Origin: Streptomyces sp. A1136
GTDB lineage: Bacteria > Actinomycetota > Actinomycetes > Streptomycetales > Streptomycetaceae
NCBI RefSeq assembly: GCF_004795055.1
Contig: NZ_SSBJ01000003.1
Span: forward strand, 186,001-250,000
Length of the DNA: 64,000 bases
Direction: 5' to 3'
Part shown: piece after piece, positions 42,808 to 52,599 of the stretch
Layout of the letters: each line of letters starts with the position of its first letter
Numbering within the stretch: the stretch's first letter is position 1
Program-made: the position numbers and the translations under genes
Notes under the pieces: generated by a model
Seen by the model: only the letters and a program-made list of their open reading frames with translations
Databases searched by the model: none
Told to the model about the DNA's origin: nothing

Positions 42808-42839
42808 CGGCCCGGATTCCCCTTGGGGGGTCCGGGCCG
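42808..42839 (+). terminator. Hairpin after gatD
   Basis: CGGCCCGGA (42808-42816) and TCCGGGCCG (42831-42839) pair, extended inward by CCCC/GGGG around TT. It lies 20 bases past the GatD stop, ending the murT-gatD transcript. The pfkA promoter lies in the next 140 bases. Confidence 0.75.
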
Positions 42840-42978
42840 ACGTGCGTTCCCACGACGGATGTGACCAGCATGTGGAGGATGGTTCAGTCCAGTGGGAATC
42901 CGCTTGTAGGCTGGCGGTCAGTACCAACCGGACGACGTGGTCCGGTCGTCGGCCCACGTTGCAAAGGTTCTTCCTGCC

Positions 42979-44007
42979 ATGCGCATTGGTGTGCTCACTT
43001 CCGGAGGCGACTGCCCCGGCCTCAATGCCGTCATCCGCTCCGTCGTGCACCGCGCCGTCGTCGACCACGGCGACGAGGTGATCGGCTTCCACGACGGCTG
43101 GCGGGGTCTGCTGGAGTGCGACTACCGCAAGCTCGACCTGGACGCCGTCAGCGGCATCCTGGCCCGCGGTGGCACCATCCTCGGCTCCTCCCGCGTCCAG
43201 CCCGCGCATCTGCGCGACGGCGTGGAGCGGGCCCGCGGGCACCTCGCGGACCTCGGTCTCGACGCGATCATCCCGATCGGCGGCGAGGGCACCCTCAAGG
43301 CGGCGAACCTGCTGTCCGAGGGCGGCCTGCCCATCGTCGGCGTCCCCAAGACCATCGACAACGACATCGCCTCGACCGACGTGACCTTCGGCTTCGACAC
43401 CGCCGTCGGGGTCGCCACCGAGGCCCTGGACCGACTGAAGACCACCGCCGAATCCCACCAGCGGGTGATGGTCGTCGAGGTCATGGGCCGGCACACCGGC
43501 TGGATCGCGCTCCACTCGGGCATGGCGGCCGGCGCGCACGCCATCGTCGTCCCCGAGCGACCCTTCGACATCGAGGAACTGACCGCGATCGTCGGCGAGC
43601 GGTTCTCGGCCGGCAAGCGGTTCGCGATCGTCGTGGTCGCCGAGGGCGCCAAGCCCGCCGCGGGCAGCTCGATGGCCCTGGAGGCCGGCGGCACCGACAT
43701 GTACGGCCACGAGCGGTTCGCCGGCATCGGCAACCGGCTCGCCGTCGAGCTGGAAGCCCGCCTAGGCAAGGAGGCCCGTCCGGTGATCCTCGGCCACGTG
43801 CAGCGCGGCGGCACGCCGACCGCGTACGACCGGGTCCTGGCCACCCGCTTCGGCTGGCACGCGGTGGAGGCCGCGCACCGGGGCGAGTTCGGCATGCTGA
43901 CCGCGCTGCGCGGCACCGACATCGTGATGGCGCCGCTCGCCGACGCGGTGCGGACCCTCAAGACGGTGCCGGTCGAGCGGTACGACGAGGCGGAGACCGT
44001 TCTGTGA
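42979..44007 (+). CDS. pfkA: 6-phosphofructokinase (ATP-type, group III-like)
   Basis: The 342-residue enzyme makes fructose 1,6-bisphosphate. Motifs are GVLTSGGDCPGLNAVIR (about 4-20), IPIGGEGTLKAA (about 98-109) and PKTIDNDIASTD (about 121-132). The glycine after the acidic residue in GGEGT, instead of aspartate, argues for ATP rather than pyrophosphate as donor; the lysine in PKTIDND is normal for the actinomycete ATP enzymes. MGRHTGWIA and HVQRGGTPTAYDR complete the active site. It starts at an ATG with only AAAGG well upstream, and is monocistronic between two terminators. Confidence 0.96.
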   Translation: MRIGVLTSGGDCPGLNAVIRSVVHRAVVDHGDEVIGFHDGWRGLLECDYRKLDLDAVSGILARGGTILGSSRVQPAHLRDGVERARGHLADLGLDAIIPIGGEGTLKAANLLSEGGLPIVGVPKTIDNDIASTDVTFGFDTAVGVATEALDRLKTTAESHQRVMVVEVMGRHTGWIALHSGMAAGAHAIVVPERPFDIEELTAIVGERFSAGKRFAIVVVAEGAKPAAGSSMALEAGGTDMYGHERFAGIGNRLAVELEARLGKEARPVILGHVQRGGTPTAYDRVLATRFGWHAVEAAHRGEFGMLTALRGTDIVMAPLADAVRTLKTVPVERYDEAETVL

Positions 44008-44024
44008 TGTTTCCCCCCTTGTGA

Positions 44025-44060
44025 TGCCGCCCCCGGACGCTTCGGCGTCCGGGGGCGGCA
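44025..44060 (+). terminator. Strong hairpin with TTCG loop after pfkA
   Basis: The arms 44025-44040 and 44045-44060 form a perfect 16-bp stem (TGCCGCCCCCGGACGC and its complement) around TTCG, the very stable tetraloop. It lies 17 bases after the pfkA stop. Confidence 0.92.
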
Positions 44061-44098
44061 CTACTGTGGTGGAGCGCCACAGTCAAGGGAGTGAACAG

Positions 44099-45067
44099 AT
44101 GGATCACAGCGGTCACGGCATGGACATGAACATGGACATGGACATGGACCTGCCGCCGTTCACCCTGGGGCGCGGGCTGGAGTTCTCCTTCGACGCCTTC
44201 TTCCTGATCGGCTCGGTGCTGGGCCTGGCCCTGTACCTGTGGGGCGTGACGCGGCTGCGCCGGCGCGGTGACGCGTGGCCGGTGGGCCGGACCGTCTCCT
44301 TCACCGTCGGCGTGCTGACCGTGGCCCTGGTGACGTGCACCAAGCTGAACGACTACGGCATGGTCATGTTCAGCGTGCACATGGTGCAGCACATGGTGAT
44401 CAGCATGCTGTCCCCGATCCTGCTGCTGCTCGGCGCCCCGGTGACGCTGACCCTGCGCGCGCTCGCGCCGGCCGCCCGGGGCGTCAAGGGACCGCGCGAG
44501 CTGTTGTTGATGCTGCTGCACAGCCGCTACCTGAAGGTGATCACGCACCCGGCCTTCACGATCCCGTTGTTCATCGCCAGCCTGTACGGCCTTTACTTCA
44601 CCCCGTTGTTCGACTTCCTGATGCAGAGCCGGGCCGGGCACATCGCGATGATGGTGCACTTCCTGGCCGTCGGCCTGATCTTCTTCTGGCCGATCATGGG
44701 CGTGGACCCGGGTCCGCACCGTCCCGGTTACGTGATGCGGATGCTGGAGCTGTTCGCGGGCATGCCCTTCCACGCGTTCTTCGGCATCGCGCTGATGATG
44801 GCGACCGAGCCGATGATCAAGACCTACAAGGACCCGCCGGCCTCGCTGGGCGTCGACGCGCTGCTCGACCAGCAGTGGGGCGGCGGCATCGCGTGGGCCT
44901 TCAGCGAGATCCCCTCGGTGCTGGTGCTGATCGCGCTGGTCTATCAGTGGTACCGCTCGGAACAGCGGGCCGCGAAGCGCTCGGACCGGGCGGCGGAGCG
45001 CGACGGGGACCAGGAGCTGGAGGCGTACAACTCGTATCTCGCCTCCCTCCAGGGGCGTGGCCGGTAG
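44099..45067 (+). CDS. CtaG/YwiC-like cytochrome c oxidase assembly protein (caa3_CtaG)
   Basis: The 322-residue membrane protein has about seven helices and belongs to the caa3_CtaG family, assembly factors for copper sites of cytochrome oxidase. Family residues include MFSVHMVQHMVISMLSPILL (about 90-110) and AHIAMMVHFLAVGLIFFWPI, AGMPFHAFFGIALMMA. The N-terminus (MDHSGHGMDMNMDMDMDL) is rich in Met and His from a repeated ATGGAC hexamer and could bind copper outside the membrane. AAGGGA precedes the ATG. It is followed by a 52-residue membrane protein. Confidence 0.92.
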   Translation: MDHSGHGMDMNMDMDMDLPPFTLGRGLEFSFDAFFLIGSVLGLALYLWGVTRLRRRGDAWPVGRTVSFTVGVLTVALVTCTKLNDYGMVMFSVHMVQHMVISMLSPILLLLGAPVTLTLRALAPAARGVKGPRELLLMLLHSRYLKVITHPAFTIPLFIASLYGLYFTPLFDFLMQSRAGHIAMMVHFLAVGLIFFWPIMGVDPGPHRPGYVMRMLELFAGMPFHAFFGIALMMATEPMIKTYKDPPASLGVDALLDQQWGGGIAWAFSEIPSVLVLIALVYQWYRSEQRAAKRSDRAAERDGDQELEAYNSYLASLQGRGR

Positions 45068-45099
45068 CGCTGCGGCCCCTCGCCGCGCCACCATGGGGC

Positions 45100-45258
45100 A
45101 TGAGCGGATCCGTTAAGGCGATGGCCGTGCTGACCTTCGGCTCCTTGGTGGCCGTCGCCGCGTACTCCGTGGTGCTCGGCAGCAACGGCTGGCTGTGGTT
45201 CGTGTGGGTGCTGCTCGGCATGCTGACCGCCGGGCTGGCCGCCACGCGGCGCACGTGA
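45100..45258 (+). CDS. Small membrane protein (52 aa)
   Basis: The 52-residue product has two hydrophobic stretches (MAVLTFGSLVAVAAYSVVLG and WLWFVWVLLGMLTAGLAA) and a basic end (TRRT). GGGGC lies immediately before the ATG. It stands 32 bases after the CtaG-like gene and probably shares its transcript. Similar small proteins often follow CtaG genes in Streptomyces, by recollection. Function unknown. Confidence 0.75.
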   Translation: MSGSVKAMAVLTFGSLVAVAAYSVVLGSNGWLWFVWVLLGMLTAGLAATRRT

Positions 45259-45360
45259 CACTCCCCCCTCGCGGGCAGGCTCCCGGTGTCGGCGTCCGCC
45301 GTGCCCCCAGGCACCCGGCGCGCCGCACTGACCTGTCCGCCGGGTGAAGGGAAACGGCCG

Positions 45361-46071
45361 GTGTTCTACCACCTGCTCAAGCACGTGCTGCTCGGCCCGC
45401 TGCTGCGGTTGCTGTTCCGGCCGCGGATCGAGGGCCTGGAGAACATCCCGCCGGAAGGCGCGGCGATCATCGCCGGCAATCACCTGTCGTTCTCCGACCA
45501 TTTCCTGATGCCCGCGATCCTGAAACGCAGGATCACCTTCCTGGCGAAGGCCGAGTACTTCACCGGCCCAGGGGTCAAGGGGCGGCTGACGGCCGCCTTC
45601 TTCCGCAGCGCCGGGCAGATCCCGGTGGACCGTTCCGGCAAGGACGCCGGACGGGCGGCGCTGCGCGAGGGGCTCGGGGTGCTGGCCAAGGGCGAGCTGC
45701 TCGGCATCTACCCGGAGGGCACCCGCTCGCACGACGGCCGGCTGTACAAGGGCAAGGTCGGGGTGGCGGCGATGGCGCTGGGCGCGGGTGTGCCGGTCGT
45801 GCCCTGCGCGATGGTCGGCACCTTCGAGATCCAGCCGCCCGGGCAGAAGATCCCCAACATCCGGCGGGTCACGATCCGTTTCGGCAGGCCGCTGGAGTTC
45901 TCCCGGTACGCGGGGCTGGAGGGCGAGCGGGCGATCCTGCGGGCCGTCACCGACGAGATCATGTACGCGGTCCTGGAGCTGTCCGGCCAGGAGTACGTCG
46001 ACCGGTACGCGACCGAGGTGAAGGCGGAGGAGGAGCAGGCACGGAAGAAGGCCCGGCGCAGGACGCGCTGA
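45361..46071 (+). CDS. 1-acyl-glycerol-3-phosphate acyltransferase-like (PlsC)
   Basis: The 236-residue membrane-associated enzyme transfers an acyl chain to lysophosphatidate or a related lipid. The catalytic motif is NHLSFSDHFLM (about 45-55), where N-H-x4-D is the signature, and the acceptor site is YPEGTRSHDGRLYKGK (about 121-136). A third element is GVPVVPCAMVGT. The GTG start follows GAAGGG by nine bases. The C-terminal 30 residues are charged. It is convergent to the S33 peptidase gene. Confidence 0.93.
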   Translation: MFYHLLKHVLLGPLLRLLFRPRIEGLENIPPEGAAIIAGNHLSFSDHFLMPAILKRRITFLAKAEYFTGPGVKGRLTAAFFRSAGQIPVDRSGKDAGRAALREGLGVLAKGELLGIYPEGTRSHDGRLYKGKVGVAAMALGAGVPVVPCAMVGTFEIQPPGQKIPNIRRVTIRFGRPLEFSRYAGLEGERAILRAVTDEIMYAVLELSGQEYVDRYATEVKAEEEQARKKARRRTR

Positions 46072-46097
46072 GCCTTCTTCCGTACTCCGTGCTCCGT

Positions 46098-46127
46098 GCG
46101 GCCGCCGCGTGATACCGCGGCGGCCGC
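46098..46127. terminator. Hairpin between convergent genes
   Basis: Arms GCGGCCGCCGCG (46098-46109) and CGCGGCGGCCGC (46116-46127) are perfectly complementary around TGATAC. It serves the plsC-like gene and the convergent peptidase gene. Confidence 0.85.
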
Positions 46128-46149
46128 CGCGCTCGGTGCTGCCGGGGTC

Positions 46150-47823
46150 CTAGCGGACGGCCGGGAGCTCCTCGCGCGGGGCGAGCTCGGCGCCCTGGGA
46201 CCGGGCCGCCGACTTGGCGGCGGTGGGGGCCGGGGCGACCGGGGCGGCGTGCGGTCCGCACGTCACGTCCTGGTCGTCGACCTTGCCGGTCAGCAGGTAG
46301 CCCTCGACGCGGGTGTTGATGCAGGGGTTCACCAGGCTGGTGACACCGTGCGAGCCCGCGCCCTGCTCGGTGATCAGGCGGGAGCCGCCGAGGCGGCGGT
46401 GCATCTCGACGCCGCCCGCGTACGGGGTGGCCGCGTCGCGCTCGCTCTGGACGACGAGGACCGGCGGCAGACCGCGCTTGGCGCTCGCGCCGACCTCGAT
46501 CGGGGTGCCCTGCTTGGACTTCCAGGTCGCGCAGGGCAGGTTCATCCACGCGTTGGACCAGGTCAGGAAGGGGTACTTCTTGTTGAGCGCGGTGTTGTCC
46601 CGGTCCCACTTGGCCCAGCTGGTGGGCCACTTGGCGTCGGCGCACTCGACCGCGGTGTAGACGGCGTTGCCGTTCTCCGTGGCGATGTTGCCCTTGATGT
46701 CGGAGAGGTCCGGGGTGACGGCGTCGATCAGCGGCTTCTCGTCACCGGCGACGTACGCGCTCAGGGCCTGGGCGGTGGGAACCCAGGAGGAGTCGTAGTA
46801 CGGGGCGCTCTGGAAGAAGCCGATGAGCTCCGCCGGACCGGCCACGCCGCCGAGCGGGTTGGCCTTGGCCTTGGCGCGCAGTTCCAGCCACTTGGCCTCG
46901 ACCTTGGCGCGGGTGTCGCCGATGTGGAAGACGCCGTCGTTCTTGGCGACCCAGTCCTCCCAGTCGTTCCAGCGCATCTGGAAGGCGACGTCCTGCTCCA
47001 GGTTGGCCTGGTACCAGATGTTGTCCTGCTCCGGGTTGACCACGCTGTCGACGATCATGCGGCGCACGTGGCCCGGGAACAGGGTCGCGTAGACCCCGCC
47101 GAGGTAGGTGCCGTAGGAGACGCCGAGGTAGTTCAGCTTCTTCTCGCCGAGCGCGGCCCGGATGACGTCCAGGTCACGCGCGGTGTTCGGCGTGGTCATG
47201 AACGGCAGCATCTCGCCGCTGCGCTCCTTGCAGCCGTCCGCGTACTCCGCGGCGAGCTTGCGCTGGGCGCGCTTGTCGGCCTCGTTGGACGGGACCGGGT
47301 CCGCCTTCGGGACCTTGACGTACTCCTGCGGGTCGACGCAGGAGATGGGCGCCGAGTGGCCGACGCCGCGGGGGTCGAAGCCCACGAAGTCGTACGCCTT
47401 GGCGGTGTTGACCCACAGCGGCGACTTGGTGGTGGTCCGGCGCGGGAAGCGCATGCCCGAACCGCCCGGGCCACCGGGGTTGTAGACGAGGGCGCCCTGG
47501 CGCTCCTCCTTGGTACCGGTGCTCGTCGCGCGGTCGACGGCGAGCTCGATGGTCTTGCCGTTCGGCTTGGCGTAGTCGAGCGGGACCTTCACCCAGCCGC
47601 ACTGGATCGGCTTCTCGAAGCCCCAGTCGGCGGGGCAGTCCTTCCAGTCGATCCCGGCGCGGGCCGCGCGGGCGGCGGCGACCTGGACGCCGATCGCCTC
47701 GTTGTAGCCGTTGTCGCCGCCGGAGGCCGGAGCGGCCTCGGCGGTCGGGGCGAGCAGCAGGCTCGCCGCCAGTGCGCCGGTGATCAAAGTAGCGGCGCTC
47801 CCCAGCGCCGCGGTGCGTATCAC
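46150..47823 (-). CDS. Secreted S33 tripeptidyl aminopeptidase (alpha/beta hydrolase)
   Basis: The 557-residue exported enzyme resembles the Streptomyces tripeptidyl aminopeptidase/SlpD-SlpE group. A signal peptide (about 1-30, ending TAEAA) is followed by an alpha/beta-hydrolase fold. The nucleophile is in LGVSYGTYLGG (about S245), the acid in QSERDAATP (about D471) and the histidine in GAGSHGVTS (about H500). The oxyanion region is NPGGPGGSGM. The cap and C-terminal domains are of normal length. The GTG start is preceded by CAGGGGG. It removes tripeptides from exported proteins or peptides. Confidence 0.94.
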   Translation of the reverse strand: MIRTAALGSAATLITGALAASLLLAPTAEAAPASGGDNGYNEAIGVQVAAARAARAGIDWKDCPADWGFEKPIQCGWVKVPLDYAKPNGKTIELAVDRATSTGTKEERQGALVYNPGGPGGSGMRFPRRTTTKSPLWVNTAKAYDFVGFDPRGVGHSAPISCVDPQEYVKVPKADPVPSNEADKRAQRKLAAEYADGCKERSGEMLPFMTTPNTARDLDVIRAALGEKKLNYLGVSYGTYLGGVYATLFPGHVRRMIVDSVVNPEQDNIWYQANLEQDVAFQMRWNDWEDWVAKNDGVFHIGDTRAKVEAKWLELRAKAKANPLGGVAGPAELIGFFQSAPYYDSSWVPTAQALSAYVAGDEKPLIDAVTPDLSDIKGNIATENGNAVYTAVECADAKWPTSWAKWDRDNTALNKKYPFLTWSNAWMNLPCATWKSKQGTPIEVGASAKRGLPPVLVVQSERDAATPYAGGVEMHRRLGGSRLITEQGAGSHGVTSLVNPCINTRVEGYLLTGKVDDQDVTCGPHAAPVAPAPTAAKSAARSQGAELAPREELPAVR

Positions 47824-48017
47824 GTGGTTGTTCCCCCTGCGTCATCTGCCGTAGCGGGCAGCCGTATTGGTCGTATCCGGTCATCGACGTTGCAGGGGGA
47901 TCTTTGCGCCTGACCGGGACCGGGCGACAGAGCACGGTCCGGTTCTTTGCCAACCCGATATGCGGACGGGGGTGTACCGCTGAGCGGTGTCCGGTTCGCC
48001 CCTTGTCCGCCCCGCCG

Positions 48018-48812
48018 TCACCAGCCGTACGTCGCGCAGGCGGTGTCGAGCAGTTCCCGCAGGCGCAGCGCGTCCGGGGCGAGAGCCGTCACCAGCACGG
48101 CCGGTCCGGCCAGCGGGGTCACCGCCGCGAACTCGCCCAGTACCGCCGCCGTCGGGGGGCTGTCCGCGAACGCCGAATCCACCACCAGGAGTTGGCCGAG
48201 CGCCCGGTGGCCCGCGAGTCCCGCCGGGCCGTCCCAGCCACCGGGGGCCCCGGGTCCGCAGGCCAGCTCCTGGTCCAGCAGCGGGCGGCCGTCGCGGGAG
48301 ACGGTGATCCGGCTTCGGAGCAGCCCGGGGGCCTCCCCGACGCGGCCGAGCACCTGCTCCTCGCGCAGCAGGAGCCGGGCGGTGGGGGCGAGTTCCACCC
48401 GGGTGCGCACGCGCAGGTCGCTGCCGCGTACGGAGACCAGCGGTTCCGGCAGCCAGCGCACCGCCGCCTCCTGCGCCAGCGTCAGCCGTACGTCGTACCG
48501 TGCGGGCGCCCCGCCCCGGCCGGGCAGCGCGAGGGTGGCCGCCGCCGAGCGGAGCCCCAGTCGGGCCCCCGGTCCGGCGTCGGCCTCGACGCTCAGGTGG
48601 TCGCCGCCGAGCGGCGCGCTCATCGCGCCGACCAGCATGACCCCGGCCTCGCCGGCCTCGCCCCTGGTGCGGCGCAGGGCGAGCGGGCCGTCCCCGACCA
48701 GCAGTGGCAGGGCGGTGCCGCCCCGGCCGTCGGCGACGGCGGCGATCCGGGCGGTGGCCGTCAACCCCGCCGCCGCGGTGGCCTGCGGTGCGAGGAGGGG
48801 CGCGCTGGTCAC
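48018..48812 (-). CDS. ureD: Urease accessory protein UreD
   Basis: The 264-residue UreD/UreH-type scaffold protein binds apo-urease with UreF and UreG during nickel insertion. Typical segments are [27 protein letters not shown] and GCRVLL-like [14 protein letters not shown]. It overlaps UreG by four bases (GTGA) and is last in the operon. The C-terminus (DTACATYGW) is normal for actinobacteria. Confidence 0.93.
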   Translation of the reverse strand: MTSAPLLAPQATAAAGLTATARIAAVADGRGGTALPLLVGDGPLALRRTRGEAGEAGVMLVGAMSAPLGGDHLSVEADAGPGARLGLRSAAATLALPGRGGAPARYDVRLTLAQEAAVRWLPEPLVSVRGSDLRVRTRVELAPTARLLLREEQVLGRVGEAPGLLRSRITVSRDGRPLLDQELACGPGAPGGWDGPAGLAGHRALGQLLVVDSAFADSPPTAAVLGEFAAVTPLAGPAVLVTALAPDALRLRELLDTACATYGW

Positions 48813-49504
48813 CGTACGGACCAGGCGGCGATCCGCCCGCGCACCCAGTCGGCCACCGGGGTGACGCCCTCGGGTCCGCGCAGGGACTGGAACGCCACGG
48901 GCAGGTCGCCGCGCTGCTCGGCCGCGTCGCGGGCCATTCGGTCCAGGTCGGAGCCGACGTAGGGGGCGAGGTCGGTCTTGTTGACGATGAGCAGGTCGGC
49001 GGTGGTGACGCCGGGGCCGCCCTTGCGCGGGATGTCGTCTCCCCCGGCCACGTCGATGACGAAGATCTGGGCGTCGACCAGGCCCCGGGAGAAGGTGGCG
49101 GTCAGGTTGTCGCCGCCGGACTCGACCAGGATCAGGTCCAGGGGCGCGGTGTCCCGGTGTGCTTCCTCCAGTTCCTCGACCGCCTCCAGGTTGGCGGAGA
49201 TGTCGTCGCGGATGGCGGTGTGCGGGCAGGCCCCCGTCTCGACGGCGCTGATCCGCTCCGGCGGCAGGACCGCCTCGCGGAGCAGGAACTCGGCGTCCTC
49301 GCGCGTGTAGATGTCGTTGGTGACGACGGCCATGGACAGTTCCGCGCGCAGGGCCCGGCAGAGCGCCGCGACGGTGGCGGTCTTGCCGGAACCAACGGGT
49401 CCGCCGAGGCCGACGCGCAGGGCGCGGCGCGTGCCGTCGGCGCGTACGGGCTCGGCGCTGTGGGTGTGGCGGTGGGGGTAGCTCCCGCCGTGGTCGAGGT
49501 GCAT
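48809..49504 (-). CDS. ureG: Urease accessory GTPase UreG
   Basis: The 231-residue SIMIBI GTPase delivers nickel to urease. The P-loop is [16 protein letters not shown] (about 33-48), the metal site is [15 protein letters not shown] with the CPH motif (about 92-106), the G3-like site is [10 protein letters not shown] and the base contact is VNKTDLA. The N-terminus [15 protein letters not shown] carries five histidines and may store or chelate nickel. GGAGAAAC stands before the ATG. It is coupled to ureD. Confidence 0.96.
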   Translation of the reverse strand: MHLDHGGSYPHRHTHSAEPVRADGTRRALRVGLGGPVGSGKTATVAALCRALRAELSMAVVTNDIYTREDAEFLLREAVLPPERISAVETGACPHTAIRDDISANLEAVEELEEAHRDTAPLDLILVESGGDNLTATFSRGLVDAQIFVIDVAGGDDIPRKGGPGVTTADLLIVNKTDLAPYVGSDLDRMARDAAEQRGDLPVAFQSLRGPEGVTPVADWVRGRIAAWSVR

Positions 49505-49532
49505 GTTTCTCCTTGGGTGGGGGCGGCGGTGG

Positions 49533-50207
49533 TCAGGAGGCGAAGAGCCGGACCGGCCAGTCGGCATGGACCTGCGCCGCGATGTCCAGCAGCGGCGAGG
49601 AGGCGGCCGGCAGTGCTTCCAGGCCTTCGTGCCGGGCCAGCAGGGCGGCGCTCGCGGCCCGACCGGACACGGCGTCGAGTTCGGGGGCGAGGCCGGCCAG
49701 GACCGCGCTCGCCTCGAAGGGATCGAGGCCCAGCAGTCGGACGGTCGCGGTCGCGGGACCGCTGACGCTCTCGTACGCCGCCACGTGCGCGGCGTCCAGC
49801 GGCCCGAGCCCGGCGGCCCGCGCCGTGACGCCGAGCACCACCGGCTGGTGGGCGCCGCGCGGGAAGGCGGCGGCCAAGGCGTCGAGTTCGGCGGCCGGCC
49901 AGGTGGCCCGGGCCGCCCGCAGCAACTGTCGGCCGAGCCGGCGCGCGGCCATCCGCAACGCGGGTGAGGGGGTCCGGGCGTCGGCGGCGGCGTCGAGATC
50001 CGCCGGGTCGAGGCCGTGGGCGGCGGCCGCGGCGAGGCCGGCGGCGACGAGGCCGGAGGTGTGCAGCCGGCCCCGGCAGAACTCCGCGAGCGTGGCGGCG
50101 TCGTGGATCCGACCCGCCTTGCAGGCCGCCTCCGCCCCGCCGGAGTGGGCGTGCCCTCCGGCGGGGAAGCGGCCGTCCGCGAGGACGAGCAGCGCGGCGA
50201 GGCTCAT
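49533..50207 (-). CDS. ureF: Urease accessory protein UreF
   Basis: The 224-residue all-helical protein gates GTPase activation of UreG in the UreDFG complex. Family marks are [19 protein letters not shown] near the N-terminus and [20 protein letters not shown], then HEGLEALP near the end. It follows ureC after 49 bases and precedes ureG by 28. The start is the first ATG after GAGAGG. Confidence 0.93.
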   Translation of the reverse strand: MSLAALLVLADGRFPAGGHAHSGGAEAACKAGRIHDAATLAEFCRGRLHTSGLVAAGLAAAAAHGLDPADLDAAADARTPSPALRMAARRLGRQLLRAARATWPAAELDALAAAFPRGAHQPVVLGVTARAAGLGPLDAAHVAAYESVSGPATATVRLLGLDPFEASAVLAGLAPELDAVSGRAASAALLARHEGLEALPAASSPLLDIAAQVHADWPVRLFAS

Positions 50208-50256
50208 CGGCGGACGCCTCTCGGGGGAACGGTCCCCTGGGCGGAACGGGCGCCCA

Positions 50257-51978
50257 TCAGAACAGGAAGTATCTCTGTGCCATGGGCAGTTCCGCCGCCG
50301 GCGCGGGCTCCACGACCTCGCCGTCGATGGTGACGGTGAAGGTGTCCGCGTCGACCTCGACCCTGGGCATGGCGTCGTTGTTGCGCATGTCCGTCTTGCT
50401 CACCTTGCGGGTGCTCTCGATGGCCACGAACCGCTTGTCGAGGCCGAGGCGTTCGGGCAGATCGTCGTCGAGGGCGGCCTGCGCCGTGAAGTTGAGCGAG
50501 TTGAGGGCCGGCGCGCGTCCCATGGCCCCGTACATGGGGCGGGGCAGGATGGGCTGCGGGGTGGGGATGGAGGCGTTCGCATCACCCATCTGGGCGTAGG
50601 CGATCTGGCCGCCCTTGACGACGACCTCCGGCTTGACCCCGAAGAAGGCGGGGGTCCACAGCACCAGGTCGGCGAGCTTGCCGACCTCGACCGAGCCGAT
50701 CTCCCGGGCCAGGCCCTGCGCGACGGCCGGGTTGATCGTGTACTTGGCGACGTAGCGCCGCGCCCGGTGGTTGTCCGCCGGGCCGTCGCCGGGCAGGAAG
50801 CCGCGCCGCTTCTTCATCACGTGCGCGGTCTGCCAGGTGCGCAGCACGACCTCGCCGACGCGGCCCATGGCCTGGGAGTCGGAGGAGATGATCGAGATGG
50901 CCCCGAGGTCGTGCAGGACGTCCTCGGCGGCGATGGTGGAGGGCCGGATACGGGACTCGGCGAAGGCCAGGTCCTCGGGGACGGCCGGGTTGAGGTGGTG
51001 GCAGACCATCAGCATGTCGAGGTGTTCCTCGATGGTGTTGACGGTGTGCGGCCGGGTGGGGTTCGTCGAGCTGGGCAGGATGTTCGGCTCGGAGACCACG
51101 GTGATGATGTCGGGTGCGTGGCCGCCGCCCGCGCCCTCGGTGTGGTACGAGTGGATGGTCCGCCCGGCGATGGCCGCGAGGGTGTCGGCGACGAATCCGG
51201 CCTCGTTGAGGGTGTCGGTGTGGATGGCGACCTGGGCGCCGGTCTCCTCGGCGACGCTCAGACAGGCGTCGATGGCGGCCGGAGTGGCCCCCCAGTCCTC
51301 GTGGATCTTGAACCCGAGGGCGCCGCCGCGCAGCTGGGAGTACATGCCCTCGCGGGACATCGTGTTGCCCTTGCCGAGCAGGCCGATGTTGACGGGGTAG
51401 GCCTCCAGCGCCGCGAACATCCTGGCCAGGTGCCAGGGGCCGGGCGTGACGGTGGTGGCCTTGGAGCCCTCGGCGGGTCCGGTGCCGCCGCCGACGAGGG
51501 TGGTGATGCCGGAGGCGAGGGCCTCGTCGATCACGGTGGGGGCGATGAAGTGCACGTGGGCGTCGATGGCGCCGGCGGTGACGATCTTGCCGTTGCCGGC
51601 GATGATCTCGGTCTCGGGCCCGATGACCAGGGAGGGGTCGACCCCGTCCATGGTGTCGGGGTTGCCGGCCTTGCCGATGCCGCAGATCCGGCCGTCGCGG
51701 ATACCGAGGTCCGCCTTGACGATGCCCCAGTGGTCGAGGATCACGACCCCGGTGATCACCGTGTCGGGGGCGCCTTCGGCGCGGGTGGTTCGGGCTTGGC
51801 CCATGGACTCGCGGATGACCTTGCCGCCGCCGAAGACGGCTTCGTCGCCGGATCGTCCGGGGCCGCCGCTGAGGTCCTGCTCGATCTCCACGAAGAGGTC
51901 GGTGTCGGCGAGCCGGATGCGGTCGCCCGTGGTCGGTCCGAAGAGGTCCGCGTACGTCCGGCGCGAGATCTCAGCCAT
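50257..51978 (-). CDS. ureC: Urease alpha subunit
   Basis: The 573-residue catalytic subunit hydrolyses urea to ammonia and carbamate with two nickel ions. The metal site has [12 protein letters not shown] (about 133-144) and the carbamylated lysine lies in [13 protein letters not shown] (about K221). [11 protein letters not shown] supplies another histidine ligand, and MVCHHLN (about 320) is the flap with the active-site cysteine and histidine. The C-terminus MAQRYFLF is standard. It overlaps UreB by eight bases. No residue seems altered. Confidence 0.98.
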   Translation of the reverse strand: MAEISRRTYADLFGPTTGDRIRLADTDLFVEIEQDLSGGPGRSGDEAVFGGGKVIRESMGQARTTRAEGAPDTVITGVVILDHWGIVKADLGIRDGRICGIGKAGNPDTMDGVDPSLVIGPETEIIAGNGKIVTAGAIDAHVHFIAPTVIDEALASGITTLVGGGTGPAEGSKATTVTPGPWHLARMFAALEAYPVNIGLLGKGNTMSREGMYSQLRGGALGFKIHEDWGATPAAIDACLSVAEETGAQVAIHTDTLNEAGFVADTLAAIAGRTIHSYHTEGAGGGHAPDIITVVSEPNILPSSTNPTRPHTVNTIEEHLDMLMVCHHLNPAVPEDLAFAESRIRPSTIAAEDVLHDLGAISIISSDSQAMGRVGEVVLRTWQTAHVMKKRRGFLPGDGPADNHRARRYVAKYTINPAVAQGLAREIGSVEVGKLADLVLWTPAFFGVKPEVVVKGGQIAYAQMGDANASIPTPQPILPRPMYGAMGRAPALNSLNFTAQAALDDDLPERLGLDKRFVAIESTRKVSKTDMRNNDAMPRVEVDADTFTVTIDGEVVEPAPAAELPMAQRYFLF

Positions 51979-52282
51979 CGAGCGGCCCTCCGGTTTCCCC
52001 GCGCAGGCCCGGCACGGTGCGCAGGCCGCCCAGCGGGACGAGTTCGACGGAGACGGGGATGCCCGGCTCGAAGCGGACGGCGGTACCGGCGGCGATGTTG
52101 AGCCGGAGCCCGTGGGCGGCGGCGCGGTCGAAGTCGAGGCCCGGGTTGACTTCGGCGAAGTGGTAGTGCGAGCCGACCTGCACGGGGCGGTCGGCGGCGT
52201 TGAGCACGGTGAGACGGGTGATGGCGCGACCTTCGTTCAGGCGCACCGGACCGTCCCCGAAGGCGATTTCGCCGGGGATCAT
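51971..52282 (-). CDS. ureB: Urease beta subunit
   Basis: The 103-residue structural subunit has the family sequence [38 protein letters not shown] and [11 protein letters not shown]. It assembles with UreA and UreC. Start is ATG after GGGAGC. It overlaps ureC and starts 14 bases after ureA. Confidence 0.97.
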   Translation of the reverse strand: MIPGEIAFGDGPVRLNEGRAITRLTVLNAADRPVQVGSHYHFAEVNPGLDFDRAAAHGLRLNIAAGTAVRFEPGIPVSVELVPLGGLRTVPGLRGETGGPLDG

Positions 52283-52296
52283 GTGGGTGCTCCCGT

Positions 52297-52599
52297 TCAG
52301 ACGATGGGGTCGTGGACAGTGACGAGCTTGGTGCCGTCCGGGAAGGTCGCCTCGACCTGGACGTCGTGGATCATCTCGGGGATCCCCTCCATCACCTCTT
52401 CGCGGCGCAGCACGGTGCGACCGGAGGCCATGAGCTCGGCCACGGTCCGCCCGTCGCGGGCGCCTTCGAGGATGTGCGAGGTGATCAGGGCCACTGCCTC
52501 GGGGTGGTTGAGGCGCACCCCCCGCGCCCTACGCTTCTCGGCCACGTCGGCCGCGACGTGGATGAGCAGTCTTTCCTGCTCGTGCGGTGTCAGTTGCAC
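52297..52599 (-). CDS. ureA: Urease gamma subunit
   Basis: The 100-residue subunit begins [20 protein letters not shown] and ends VHDPIV. This start, GTG at 52599, gives the standard family length of 100; two in-frame codons upstream (GTG, TTG) would add three or four residues. There is no good ribosome site, so the transcript may be leaderless or use the upstream start. It is the first gene of the operon ureABCFGD, all minus strand. Confidence 0.96.
   Translation of the reverse strand: MQLTPHEQERLLIHVAADVAEKRRARGVRLNHPEAVALITSHILEGARDGRTVAELMASGRTVLRREEVMEGIPEMIHDVQVEATFPDGTKLVTVHDPIV

Noticed and set aside
44105..44152. ATGGAC repeats as separate small ORFs or starts
   Set aside because: They are in the frame of the CtaG-like protein; the first ATG has the best ribosome site.
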